64,000 nucleotides of DNA from Adiantum capillus-veneris (lineage: Eukaryota > Streptophyta > Polypodiopsida > Polypodiales > Pteridaceae). The notes beneath the pieces are model-generated. The model was given only the letters and a program-made list of their open reading frames with translations, was not told where the DNA came from and made no database searches. The position numbers were made by a program, and so were the translations under genes. How positions within the stretch are numbered: the stretch's first letter is position 1; each line of letters opens with the position of its first letter. The stretch lies in NCBI GenBank assembly GCA_014529385.2, contig CM043952.1, positions 152,891,057-152,955,056 on the forward strand, read 5' to 3'. Positions 54,081 through 64,000 of this stretch are shown here, in pieces.

Positions 54081-55465
54081 TGTCGTGCCACTCTACTTCC
54101 ATGAAGGGAAAAAGAGCAGAAGTATGCAAGTTAAGCTTCTTTGAAGCCTATACTTTTATTGAGCAATGACCATGGCTTGATAACAGGCAAGCGTTGATGC
54201 GAATGTATGCTAGATGTGGTTTTAATAACCCACGAAGTATGTGTTTGATGCTAAAAGGGCGTATGTTGGTCAACTTATGCTCGAAAATGCCTTGGTTGAT
54301 GAGGGTGTGAGAGAAATTTGTTGTGCTTAGCAATGTTTAGTTGAAGTACATGGTTTGTGTGGTGCTCTCATGGAGTCAGGTTTTGGACTACACTAAATAC
54401 GGAATAAACTTGGTATGGTTTGGCTTGGGTTGCTAACAAAGTCGTTTATTGTACTTGGCAATGCTTCAGCTGAATTGTATGACATGGCCGGCTAATGGAG
54501 ACACAAATGATGTGCTTGGGAGTGCCTTGGACAATAAACATGCTTAATGGTTGAAGTTTGGAAAGCATTGAAATGCTTGAGGAGCATTGATTTGGGGATA
54601 TGCTGACCAAGGGCAGACAGGAAGCTCCAAACTGGCATCTCTAAAATACAATCACTTATACTTCCATCTTAAGGCAAGTGGCCTCACAAGACATTCATAT
54701 GGGAAAGAATTGACAATGAGATTTCCCATCATAGATTCCATGAGAAGATGACGTGCTTGGCAGTTCTTTGGTCGTCATATTAGAGAAGCAAGATGGGCTA
54801 GGCAATGCCTTGGTTAACATATAACCCAAATGTGGAGTTAAAGGCTTACCATAAGAGAAGGCCACCCAAGGAGTTTGAAGGAGGGTTTGATAAGTGAGAA
54901 CTAAGGAGAATAAGTCCAGTAATGGCGTTGAGCAGCGAGCAAGCACAACGCCTTCTATGGTGCTCAGACAAGGATAGAAAAGAAAGGAAAGCTGACCAGC
55001 TTGCTAGGGTGCCTCCGTTTGGCATCAACTACGCTAATTTTTCAGGACTCAAATCTGGATTGCCACATCATCAACGGTCCATGCCCACTAGCACTAGTGC
55101 TAGTGGTAGGTAGCTCTATGGATATCCTAAGTCTTTGATATGTCTCTATCATACATCCTTCACCCCCCATTTCTCCTTCACACTTGGCATCGAGGAAGAT
55201 AAGCATCAAGAGCTTAATGAAGGGTACTAAGAATGATACTAAACTAACAGAGACGTTAACGGCTCATATTTTCAAATTGTTGTGATAACTAGTGGTCGAC
55301 TCGACCATACCTTGTACTACTTTTTTTAGTCTTGATGATATATTGCTTATTCGGTCTATATTTCCTTTCATCTCTTTGTTTCCACTCCTTTCTCTCTCTG
55401 CCACCTCTCGCAGCTAGAGGCCACGCACCTTCTCGGCTCACCTTTCAAACACAAATCCCTCGACA
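54081..55465 (+). mobile_element. 3' LTR of element D
   Basis: 1385 bp, collinear with the 5' LTR except for the missing 270-bp block, and with a small insertion near 54,555-54,640 (TTGGAAAGCATTGAAATGC and following). Confidence 0.82.
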
Positions 55466-55819
55466 ACAAATGGTTTTTCTTTGTGTTTTTCCATCATGCT
55501 CGTACATATCAACTGTCTCTCTAGCTATGCCCTTAGAATGTGCCATGGCTCTCAACCACGCCCTTAGCCCCGCCAAGGCTCTCTGTATCTTTCACCACAA
55601 AGCTTAGTTTGTTCCTAATCAGGATGCCTAGCATTGCATCCTTACAAAGCCACTAAAAATTGTTGATGAAGCACCATCACCAAGGATCCCCTATATCCAC
55701 ATGACTGCGATAGCAAAAATAACTTTGTCTCTATCCGCCTTGGCTCTGACACAAGGCATCGAGATGATCGCAATGGCAAAAAATCATCTTTGTCTCTCTT
55801 GGTCTTGGTTCACACACAT

Positions 55820-55823
<4 letters not shown>

Positions 55824-55881
<58 letters not shown>
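55824..55881. repeat. (CT)29 microsatellite
   Basis: About 58 bp of uninterrupted TC/CT. Confidence 0.97.
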
Positions 55882-55884
<3 letters not shown>

Positions 55885-56235
55885 CGTGCCATTTCCTCTC
55901 ATTTTCTCCTCAAAGCCCTCAGGGCATCTTTGTATATTCATATCCAAAAAAATGGGTTCAAAATTGAGCAACCTTACTCACTTTGAAATCAAGACATTTG
56001 GTGAAGGGGTTTGATTTCTGATTGTATCCATTAAGAACCAAAAAGTTTCATTTTAGTCAAGCAAAAAAGAGTGAGGCAAGTTAAGGCAATGCTCCTTGTG
56101 CATTCCAAAAATGAGTTACTTCAGAATTTTCATCTCACATTGTAAATGTTTTTTTGTTTGAATTCACAATTGTGAGTATATGATTTGTCAAACAGTTCGA
56201 ACATTGAACACGGTATCCTTTTAAAGTAGAATTTT

Positions 56236-56237
<2 letters not shown>

Positions 56238-56276
<39 letters not shown>

Positions 56277-56306
56277 CCAAATATGTGTGTGTGTGTGTGT
56301 GTGTGT
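56238..56306. repeat. (CT)17 and (TG)11 microsatellites
   Basis: CT run 56,238-56,272, then a short spacer and a TG run 56,284-56,306. Confidence 0.95.
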
Positions 56307-56738
56307 AAAGTTATCTCATCGAATACATTAACCAGTTACGAAAAAAATATCTTCCATATGTTTGGATGATTTTTTTTGTAAGAAAATACTTTTATATAGT
56401 AACATGCATGATTCTTTAAGGCTTCAATCTCCCTCCATGGCACATGAGATAGAGAAAGATGTATTGCAAAGGGGCATGCTTCTATATCCCTTTTAATAAG
56501 GCTCTCTAAGAACGCATAGGCAACAATTAATAGCTCAAAGTACTTTAAAATGTATATTTCTAAGCTTTGTAAGTGACTTTTGCGTTGAAAATGATGGTTA
56601 TCCATTTCTATTTTTTGTACCTTAATTATTATGGCTAAAGTCTATGCACTTTTAATCATAACTAATAATTAATAGCTTAAATTTTGTAAATCTACCACTT
56701 ACATTAAGGGCTAAATAAAACGTTTCTTTGAAACACTA

Positions 56739-56798
<60 letters not shown>
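56739..56798. repeat. Compound (CT)13(CA)17 microsatellite
   Basis: CT run passes directly into CA with no spacer, the same order as at 407-485. Confidence 0.96.
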
Positions 56799-56799
<1 letters not shown>

Positions 56800-58599
56800 T
56801 ATTATAAGCTTTAACCTTTTTAAAATAGATTTTAACTCTGATGACACCTCAATAGTCACTTTTTTGCCTTCGAAGGCCCATGTGAAGACTTCACCTTGTT
56901 AAAGAGGGCATTGCGTATTGTGTCAAACATTATTTTGTATGCTTTTGCAATATATTGGAATCTAAATAGTTAATTGTTATTAAAAGAAAAAAATTATTGT
57001 GATACCACATGTTTTAAAATACTAGTGTCACTTTCTATTTTTCTCTCTCACAAAGAAGCCTCTTATTATAAAATTCTTCTCAATAGCCTTATGTAGGCCA
57101 TAGTGAATTTTCACCTTGTTTTTTTTTGGCAATACTCACTCAAAAGAGTGACCTAAAATATATTAAAAAAGAAAAAATCATGCTCAAAATGAGTCATGGA
57201 GATGAAAAAAATTACAATCAGCCATACCAACAAAATAAAAAGAGAGCACATACATCGAGAGGTTGCCACTGAAACATCTCATGGACTGCCACCCCAATGA
57301 GGCATCCCCCTCCAGATGGAACAACTCAAAATTTGAAGCATTACACTGACTAGAAAGGGAGCCACCCACCATAGGGACAACCATAATTGGACACAAAAAT
57401 GACAACCAAGCAAAGCATAGAAGAAAACCATACCGTCAAATATGGGGGAGCTCAGATGCTCCATCACCATGCAAAAAAGACGAGGATGGACCACCACCCG
57501 TGGTAGCCCCACACACCAAACCAGTTGGCCATCATATGTCTTTTTGAGGAGCCTTGCACCATCACAAGCCCTACACCCACCACTCGGATCCACCGCACAA
57601 GTAGGCTACCTGTTTCCACCAAGAGAATAACACTACCACATGTTGCCCTCTTGCTGAGTAACACCACAGCAAGCTCCAAGACTGAGTGGATGCCCAAAGC
57701 CCTCCCCTAAAGGAGGCAGAGGAGCACTTCTTCCCGAAATATCAAAAATTGATGTTGTTGGTAAGGGTGGGATGATGACAAAGTGGAAAACCAAAAAAAA
57801 ATAGAACATGTTTTTAAGACTCTTTTGTATTTGAAAATGTGAGAAAACATAGAATAAAATAGTCCCTACTTTTAAACACATGAGATAGGCAATTTTTGTA
57901 GTAGTGACCCCCCAAGCTCTTTATAGTAGTGCAATGAGCTCCCATGAAGCTTGTTGATCTCTCCAACAGTAACCTTCTAGGGAAAGTCCCCAACACTATG
58001 CCCATTACCACAAGAGCTTCTACCGAGCTCACTAAACTTGCTCAAAAGTGCCAAAGAAAGCAAGCTCCGAAGAGAGCACACCGTGCAAAAATGGGAGCAC
58101 AAAAATCTCCTACGATGCGTGACAATTGGTCCTTAGAGAAGTTTCAAACTCTCACTGTGTCAAAGCACCATTTGGATACGGAAATTGCGGCAAAAAGGGG
58201 CAGGAACAAAATCCTAAGCTTAAACAAAAGGTGGCATCGCACATTTCAACTTGGGTGCAAGAGAAGGGGGGGATGCTTCGTTCTGCCCTGCAATGTGAAG
58301 ACAAGTGAGAAAAATCACTTTATAGCAGGGCTATAGCACAACACATGGATCAAATTTGCATGGCCGCCTTGGTGGAAGTGCTCTAGAGGAAACTATCTTT
58401 GAGTTAGACCATACTTGGTCTCGGCGTTCTGGCACTCTTGGCCCCATTGGCGGGCGCCGTTGTGGACACATTGGTTGTGGGGTGGGGCTGAGACCACCTT
58501 GTCCAGAGAGGTTTCATTCATCATCCAGAGTGTGGCTAGCCTATTGCCACCCCTTTTAGAGCATTCAAGAGCTACCGGACATCACTTCTTTAGTAGCCA

Positions 58600-59303
58600 A
58601 GGCAATTGTGGCCTAGGCCGCAGGCTAGGGTTGTCTAGTGGCCAGCTAGGTGACTAGTGGCCCGACTCACCAATGGCTCTAGGCCACCACTAGCAGATAT
58701 TTTAGTTGCCAAGGGTTGCCTTGGCTAGATATTTCCAATAGCAATAGATACGTGGTGGCCGCGCGCGATGGACCTAGCTTGTGGATATATATAGACAATA
58801 TCATGCAGACAGCCTGGGGAGACAATCCATGAGAGTCCAGCCAGAGACACTTCTTGAGAGCCTAGCCAAAATTTTGAGAGCATTGACTATTTTGTGAGTC
58901 TAGTCTTGTGAGAGAGTCCACTGTGTGTCACACTCTAAAGCACTTCAACTTGGTTGTCTGCAATTAGGCATGTGAGCCTTGTAGTCTCATTGTCTAGTTA
59001 CATTGTGGTTTAAGTTGTACTTGCACCCATTGCACTCTCCATTGCACTAGCTTCTACATCCTTATTGTACCTTATTGCGTAGTCGTGGACTGGGCAAAGT
59101 TGGTTGTAGCCAGACTAGTTGTCGTATGGTCATTTGGTTATGTACAGGGTGTTGCCTTGGAGGACTTGTGGTCTAGTTCTTGATCTTTGTTTTGCATTGT
59201 CTATCATTTTTGAGCTACCTCATGAGTTTGCATGCATACTGCATCAAAAGAACCCCACCACTAGAGAGCATTGTGCACCATTTCCATCTGCAACTCCTCT
59301 CAT
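58600..59303 (+). mobile_element. LTR-like fragment with TATA box and primer-binding-like end
   Basis: A TATATATAGAC box (about 58,785-58,796) is followed by about 500 bp of GAGAGTCCA/TTGTGAGTC-type sequence typical of an LTR U5. Directly after CCTCTCA at 59,302 comes TTTGGCACGTTCGATGGGAC, close to the TTGGCGCCGT..TGGGA sites found after plant Ty3 LTRs. No second LTR or internal domain is present, so this is a truncated element. The left limit is uncertain. Confidence 0.5.
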
Positions 59304-60469
59304 TTTTGGCACGTTCGATGGGACCGCTCTATCGGGTCTTGCAAGCTAGTCCACTCACTTGGGAAGTTAGATTAAGGCAAGCTTATATTGTGGCCACATT
59401 TTAGGGTGCAATAGCAATTTGTAGTTGCTCCAACCACCTACCCTAAATTTTAGCCTAAAGTTTAGGAAACCTTGTTTTTGCATACATGCATGCATGTCAC
59501 TCGTTCTACGTCCAATGGAGCATTTTTAATAAGTCCTGTGAAGATTCATCACCGTCGTCACTTGTACTCGCCTTCTTCGACAAGGACTCTAATTCTAACA
59601 AATGTGGCTTTGATCTAATTGTGTGTGTAGGATATTTAACACTATTTAGGTACAAAAAGGACACTTTAATGTCAAATTTAAAAAATGGTGCATGGAATCT
59701 AAAAAAACATTTCAAGAAATGCTTTTGCAAACTTATAAAAAGTTGTCCAAAGTACTCATAAAAATTTATAATTAGTCATTTTTGTACACAACCTTGATAG
59801 TCATTTTTGATAGTAATCACAGTCATGAAAAGCACTTACACAAAAGAATTTTTGATGTTTCACAAAGACTCGTACTCTAATCTAAGAAAAAATTGAGCAA
59901 GATGCATGCAATAATCCATGGTAGCTACTTATATATGAGCTCTACAACAATACAAAAGTAAGTCTTTTTTTTCATTTTGCCTAGATTATCGTCACTGTAA
60001 AAGTGCGTACTCTAAACAAGGCTCTTGTAACTTCAAAACTAGAAACTAAAAGTCACTGGCTTGCACACAATGTCGTTGAGATGCTTGTGATGCAACGCTA
60101 TTTGGGAAAGTTGCACTTGAAGAAGGGATTTAAAATGCAGACTCAAGAGGATGCTTTGTTGAATTTGTTCACATTAGCATAATTTATAGGCAATAATCTT
60201 TCGTTTAGAGTTGTGGGTCTGAAATCTATGACCAATTTGTATAATGATAATAAAGGTTGTGCTAAAATAATCCAATGTATTGCTAAGGCACGATTGTTTA
60301 TGTCCACCATCATATGGTCTTTTATTTTTCATATTTGAATCAAGGCTCCATACCATGCACAACATTTTATGCAATGGTTTGCAAGAATGATATATCGTAC
60401 ACAAGGTATTTTTGACACTAATATGAAGGAGATAGAGAATGCTAATTTGGTTTTATGCAAGCTTATTGC
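59304..60469. other. Spacer with weak coding remnants
   Basis: One 91-codon frame at 59,486-59,761 (Lys/Cys-rich end, LKKHFKKCFCKLIKSC) is not recognised. The part from about 60.06 kb may belong to the hAT relic that follows. Confidence 0.4.
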
Positions 60470-61320
60470 ATTTGGTTCACATGGGTGTGCCACTATGGTG
60501 GGTCAAACATAGTGGGTCAAAGAAAAGAGGTGGCAACTCTACTTAAAAACAAAACATTAGGTTGATTGATATACACTATGTGGCCCATAGAACCAATTTG
60601 GCCACATCTGACACATCAAAGAAACTACCTTATGTTAGACAATTTGATTCTTTGGTAAATGGCATTACTTCTCTAGCAGCTCTAATAGCAAGGAAGAGAT
60701 CAAAGAGCTCCAAGAAAAGTTAGATTGTTACATTCTCAAAATGCAACACATTTTTTAATTGAGATGGCTAAGTAAGCATACTTGTGTATGTAAAGTGTGT
60801 AAATGCATGGATGCACCACTTGTATCTTTATTTAAAGACAGAGGATTTGTACAATATATTGAACATATTTGAGTGTATTTATGCTATCAATTTTCTTGCT
60901 GATATTCTCAGGTGAGAAGGTTGGTAAGTTGAGTAAACATTTTTTGAAAGATTATGTAGATGTGACAAAAAACAAATGCACACTCTTGTGTATTAAAGAA
61001 GAATATTTTGATGAGAGAAATGTAGATTTAAATGCCTCACAACAAACAATATTTGGATGAGTGGGTGACTATCCTATTAATATTACAGACTATGGCTCAG
61101 AGCAAGGGTTTTATATGCATTTCATTCCTTGTTCTTCGGTCAACAAATAATTTGTGATGTGGAGGGAAATGACTTAGTGTGTGCCCTAGAATTTCAAATA
61201 AATTTCTCTAAAATATTGTGCGAATCCCTCAAGAAGAATTTTGCAGATAACTTAATCATGTATTGTGTGAAAAATCTTCAGATTCTGGGATTGTGGAATG
61301 TATTCTTTGTATGATATTGA
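60470..61320 (+). pseudogene. hAT-like transposase relic
   Basis: Readable in broken frames: FGSHGCATMVG, then IHYVAHRTNLATSDTSKK with VRQFDSLVNGITSLAALIA, KRSKSSKK, and later NFLADIL, KVGKLSKHFLKDYVDV. This order (Asp/Gly-x-Ala-x-Met-x-Gly, HxxAHRxNL, then a LADIL-x-LSK-F region) is that of hAT-type transposases with a DUF4371-like core, from family knowledge. No intact ORF and no terminal repeats found. Confidence 0.5.
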
Positions 61321-61399
61321 AAGAATGGTTGATGGAAAGAAATTTCCCCTACCTAAAATGCTGATGCATTCAAAGAAGATGGTGTAGGGAATGGGCCTT

Positions 61400-61645
61400 G
61401 GGAGGCCTATTCTGTAGGTCAGGCGACCGGCGGCAGCCGGGAGCCTGCTGCAGAATGGGTCGACCAGGGCCTATTCCCGGCCGTCAAAGTCTCTGGGAGC
61501 CTGACCCGTCAGCAGCCGGAATTACCAAACTTGCCTCAGCCTGACACCTCAGCGCAGGGAATATTGGGGCGCACATTCTGCCGGTGAAGGACCTACTGTA
61601 GCAGGTGGCTGGTTGCAGAACAGGCGACCAGAGACTTTGACGAGT
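61400..61645. repeat. Small GC-rich foldback-like insert
   Basis: An abrupt GC-rich island of about 245 bp in AT-rich DNA. Contains a perfect 15-bp inverted repeat (CGTCAAAGTCTCTGG at 61,482-61,496; its reverse complement at 61,628-61,642) and repeated CAGGCGACC and GCCTATTC strings. Probably a MITE or similar; ends not defined. Confidence 0.55.
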
Positions 61646-62760
61646 TAAGAAAGTTCAAGCGTCAAGAAAAGATTGGCCTTGCTAAAATGAGCTTAGTGAA
61701 TGTTGGAAATGTGTATACTCTATTGTGTTTAAAATTGCCCAGATTGCTCAATGTTCAATGTTGTAGCATTGCTATTTAAGAGAGATGATCTATAATACAA
61801 AGATAAAAACCAAAAGACACAATATAATGGAAACAGAGATTTTGGATGTTCTTATGAAAATATCGATTGAAGGAATAGACCATGACTTTTCCAAAACAAT
61901 GGATATTTGGAAGAGAATATCTCTATGGTTCAGACCGTATGGCAACAATTGATGTAAAAAATTTGTGGAGAAGACACTTGGGATGTAAGACCATTTGTTT
62001 TTGTTTTATTTTCACATGTCTGTTAAGGTTTATAAGCTTCATGGAAGTCATCAACTCTTAACGTTTATACTTCTCATGACTTGACTCTTGAGAACAACAA
62101 TGAGGTTAAAATCTTCATGACCACGTAATGCTCAAAATTTATAGTAATTCAGCAAAATTGACCAGGTTTCTTTTCTTTCTCTTGTCCATAAGAGCAAAGT
62201 TATGTCTTTATTATTTTTTCGTAAATTTAAGGTATTTGAGGAATTATGCCCGTAGATTTTCTATATGAAAGGAAAATTTCTAATAACCATGGCACTAAAA
62301 AGGCTACCACCACCTAAAAATTGAGATAGTCCTTTGCAAAGTGCATGCAAAGGAAAAATGTATACTGAAGATTTCAGAATTTTCCAACACTACGTCCACA
62401 TGTTATAGATGTCAACAGTATGAAATTACTTAGTTATTTTCTCTCCAAATTTTGAAAAGACACCCGTGATGTGTGCTCATCTTGATTGGGGTAGTTATAA
62501 AGATCCCAATAGCTTCCCTTTGATTTCAAGGCAGATAAGCTCCCTAGAAGAACATTGTTTGTCTAGTATGGTTGCCTTTGCATGCACATAAATATAAGCC
62601 CTTCATAATATGTGAAAAATGGATCTGGGGGAGTGGGGGAGGGGCAAGATGGAGTGGTTTTAGTAACTAGATGTTTGTTGTATTCTTTTCTTTTCCAAAA
62701 TATCTTGTTGTGAGCATGCTTTGCTTTTCAAAAAAAGGTGGGGTTTATTTTGCAATAGAC
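61646..62760. other. No gene recognised
   Basis: AT-rich; no ORF above 60 codons with a recognisable domain. Confidence 0.5.
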
Positions 62761-62768
62761 CTTATTTT

Positions 62769-63390
62769 CTAAGGTTCTAGGTAAATAGAGTGTGTGACCC
62801 TCCATCCATCCCTATCTGCCCTAGTCCCCCTCCTAGGGATCCTCGTGCCATCCAGATTGACCTCCATGTGAATGCTTTGTGGATTACAAGTATCACATGA
62901 TGGTAGGCATCTTCTCAAGTAGTTTTTTTTATCAATCTTCATAAGTTTTGCTCTCTCAAATCCATTATGACACAATCCATTTACCAAGTTCTTAATATTT
63001 TGGATGCCGTTTGTATGGTGGGTGATACAAAAGAGTATGGGCTTTAATATTTTTTCGGTTGGAATGGTAGGTTGTGTCCCTTAGGACCCATGGTTTTGTT
63101 CCAATTTCCTTGTCTGATGGATGGCTCTAGATTTAGGAAAGTGACCTTTATGCCTTGTGGATGTTCAATGGATAGTCATGTGGAAATATAGAGTTGTTTG
63201 TGATTAGATACCTTGGTTCATGATTATCTCTCCAAAGGATGTCATCAAAATATCTAAAGGGAATTTTTAGTTTTTTAAGAAGTTCCCTATCTAGAGATGA
63301 CAACATACTTTTCATGAAATCAGATTCAAGTCCATGGAGATATAAGTTGCACCATATGGGTGATATGTTGGCCTATCTAAAGCATAGATA
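62769..63390 (-). pseudogene. Reverse-transcriptase relic, possibly Penelope-like
   Basis: Minus strand in broken frames: ISPIWCNLYLHGLESDFMKS, then IPFRYFDDILWRDNHEPRYL with the YxDD polymerase box as YFDD, IFPHDYPLNI, and an open 72-codon end (VNGLCHNGFERAKLMKID; CLPSCDTCNPQS). A Cys cluster follows. The box spacing and NLYL motif are those of a non-LTR or Penelope-like RT rather than Ty3. Which of these cannot be settled by eye. Confidence 0.45.
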
Positions 63391-63399
63391 ATGAAATTA

Positions 63400-64000
63400 A
63401 ATGTACATATTATTGATACTAGTATGTGACCCGCGCGTTGCTGCGTCTAAGAAGAAGCAATTGTGGCACTCTTCTCCCTCACCTTCCCCCAAAGGTGGCA
63501 ACATGTGCAAACATTCTCTATGCACCAATAAGGTAGTGTCAAATATTCTTAGACATTTCATTATTAAATAAGATCTCTTCAAAATCTATGATAAGGCAAC
63601 TCTAGCTAACAATCAATAGTGACATCTTGTGTAGAACAATGGAGGAGATCACATCTAAAACCTCTCAAAAGAAAATTTAATGAAGATCCACCGCATCAAT
63701 GTGTTTAATTGATCCTTCTAACCTTCTTGAAACATAAAGTAGTTCTTGGTTTCTTTAAGTTACTATATGGTTCCATTAAACTGGCTATTGTTTGATGTCT
63801 ATTGGTTACCAAACGACTTAGAGATATCACTTTTTTTTGTTCTTCGTAGCATTTGGGAATTGTTCTCCATTGTTGCACACTATGCCCCTTGCAAGTTCAG
63901 TAGTCTTCGCATCAAGCATCAAGAGTCGTTTTGATCAACTTGGCATAGAGAGTTTGACATGTTTGATTTGCTCCCATAGAACACATTATAACCTTTTACA
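63400..64000. other. No gene recognised
   Basis: No feature seen except short low-complexity tracts. Confidence 0.5.

Larger units (their letters stand above)
50260..55465 (+). mobile_element. Non-autonomous LTR retrotransposon D with long LTRs
   Basis: Direct repeats at 50,260-51,886 and 54,081-55,465 begin TGTC(A/G)TGCCACTCT and end ACAAATCCC..(A/G)ACA. A purine tract before the second marks the plus strand. The internal part is only about 2.2 kb and shows no RT, RNase H, integrase or protease motif. The second LTR lacks about 270 bp present in the first (about 51,252-51,520). Flanking 5 bp (CATGG and ACAAA) do not match, so the exact ends or the target duplication remain open. Confidence 0.8.
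55466..58590. other. Non-coding stretch with microsatellites
   Basis: No recognisable gene. Holds four microsatellite tracts and a stretch (57.18-57.76 kb) richer in C and A with several mutually overlapping ORFs, none of which resembles a known protein. T-rich filler in between. Confidence 0.5.

Noticed and set aside
50260-55470. A 5-bp target duplication for element D
   Set aside because: Flanks CATGG and ACAAA do not match; shifting the end by three bases gives AATGG against CATGG, which is too weak to claim.

Overview
This is plant nuclear DNA from a transposon-rich stretch of what looks like a large genome. Every stretch of coding sequence I can recognise comes from a mobile element, in various stages of decay. 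I see no host gene, tRNA, rRNA or CRISPR array. Evidence for a land plant: Ty3/gypsy LTR retrotransposons with pol order PR-RT-RNaseH-INT, a Mutator-like (MULE) transposase, a hAT relic, dense (CT)n/(CA)n microsatellites and AT-rich filler. Which plant lineage it comes from cannot be settled from the sequence.

Layout. 1-5.7 kb: non-coding, with microsatellites and an old dispersed repeat. 5.7-49.7 kb: a nested transposon cluster. Two degenerate copies of one Ty3/gypsy family face each other. Copy A is on the + strand (9.11-21.93 kb). Copy B is on the - strand (gag and first protease at 48.96-43.67 kb, pol at 29.16-24.67 kb). Copy B has been split and decorated by later insertions: a MULE-like DNA transposon (about 29.16-43.66 kb), inside which sits a complete non-autonomous LTR retrotransposon (29,238-39,261, 5-bp target duplication AAATA); a solo LTR (44,973-45,916, duplication GCTTC); and a 461-bp MITE (44,219-44,679, inverted ends of about 41 bp). 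An LTR of the same family at 5.73-6.45 kb and an unidentified minus-strand coiled-coil ORF block (6.49-9.11 kb, perhaps with 21.93-22.56 kb) may be the distal 3' part of copy B or of a third copy. 50.26-55.47 kb: a second non-autonomous LTR element with long LTRs. 55.5-64 kb: microsatellites, an LTR fragment, a hAT relic, a small GC-rich foldback and a reverse-transcriptase relic.

Most interesting content. The Ty3 family carries a second retropepsin-like domain (DTGA) downstream of integrase, present in both copies, separated from integrase by an in-frame TGA conserved in both, and followed by a tail with an IWVPK motif. The non-autonomous element encodes a gag with the same unusual zinc-knuckle spacing, a retropepsin-like domain and an IWVPK motif, but no RT, RNase H or integrase. 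It looks like a parasite, or a derivative, of this family. The family's LTR and 3' non-coding DNA carry a 22-bp near-palindrome phased at about 284-293 bp. All coding regions listed are relics with stops or frameshifts unless stated; boundaries were found by eye, comparing the two copies.
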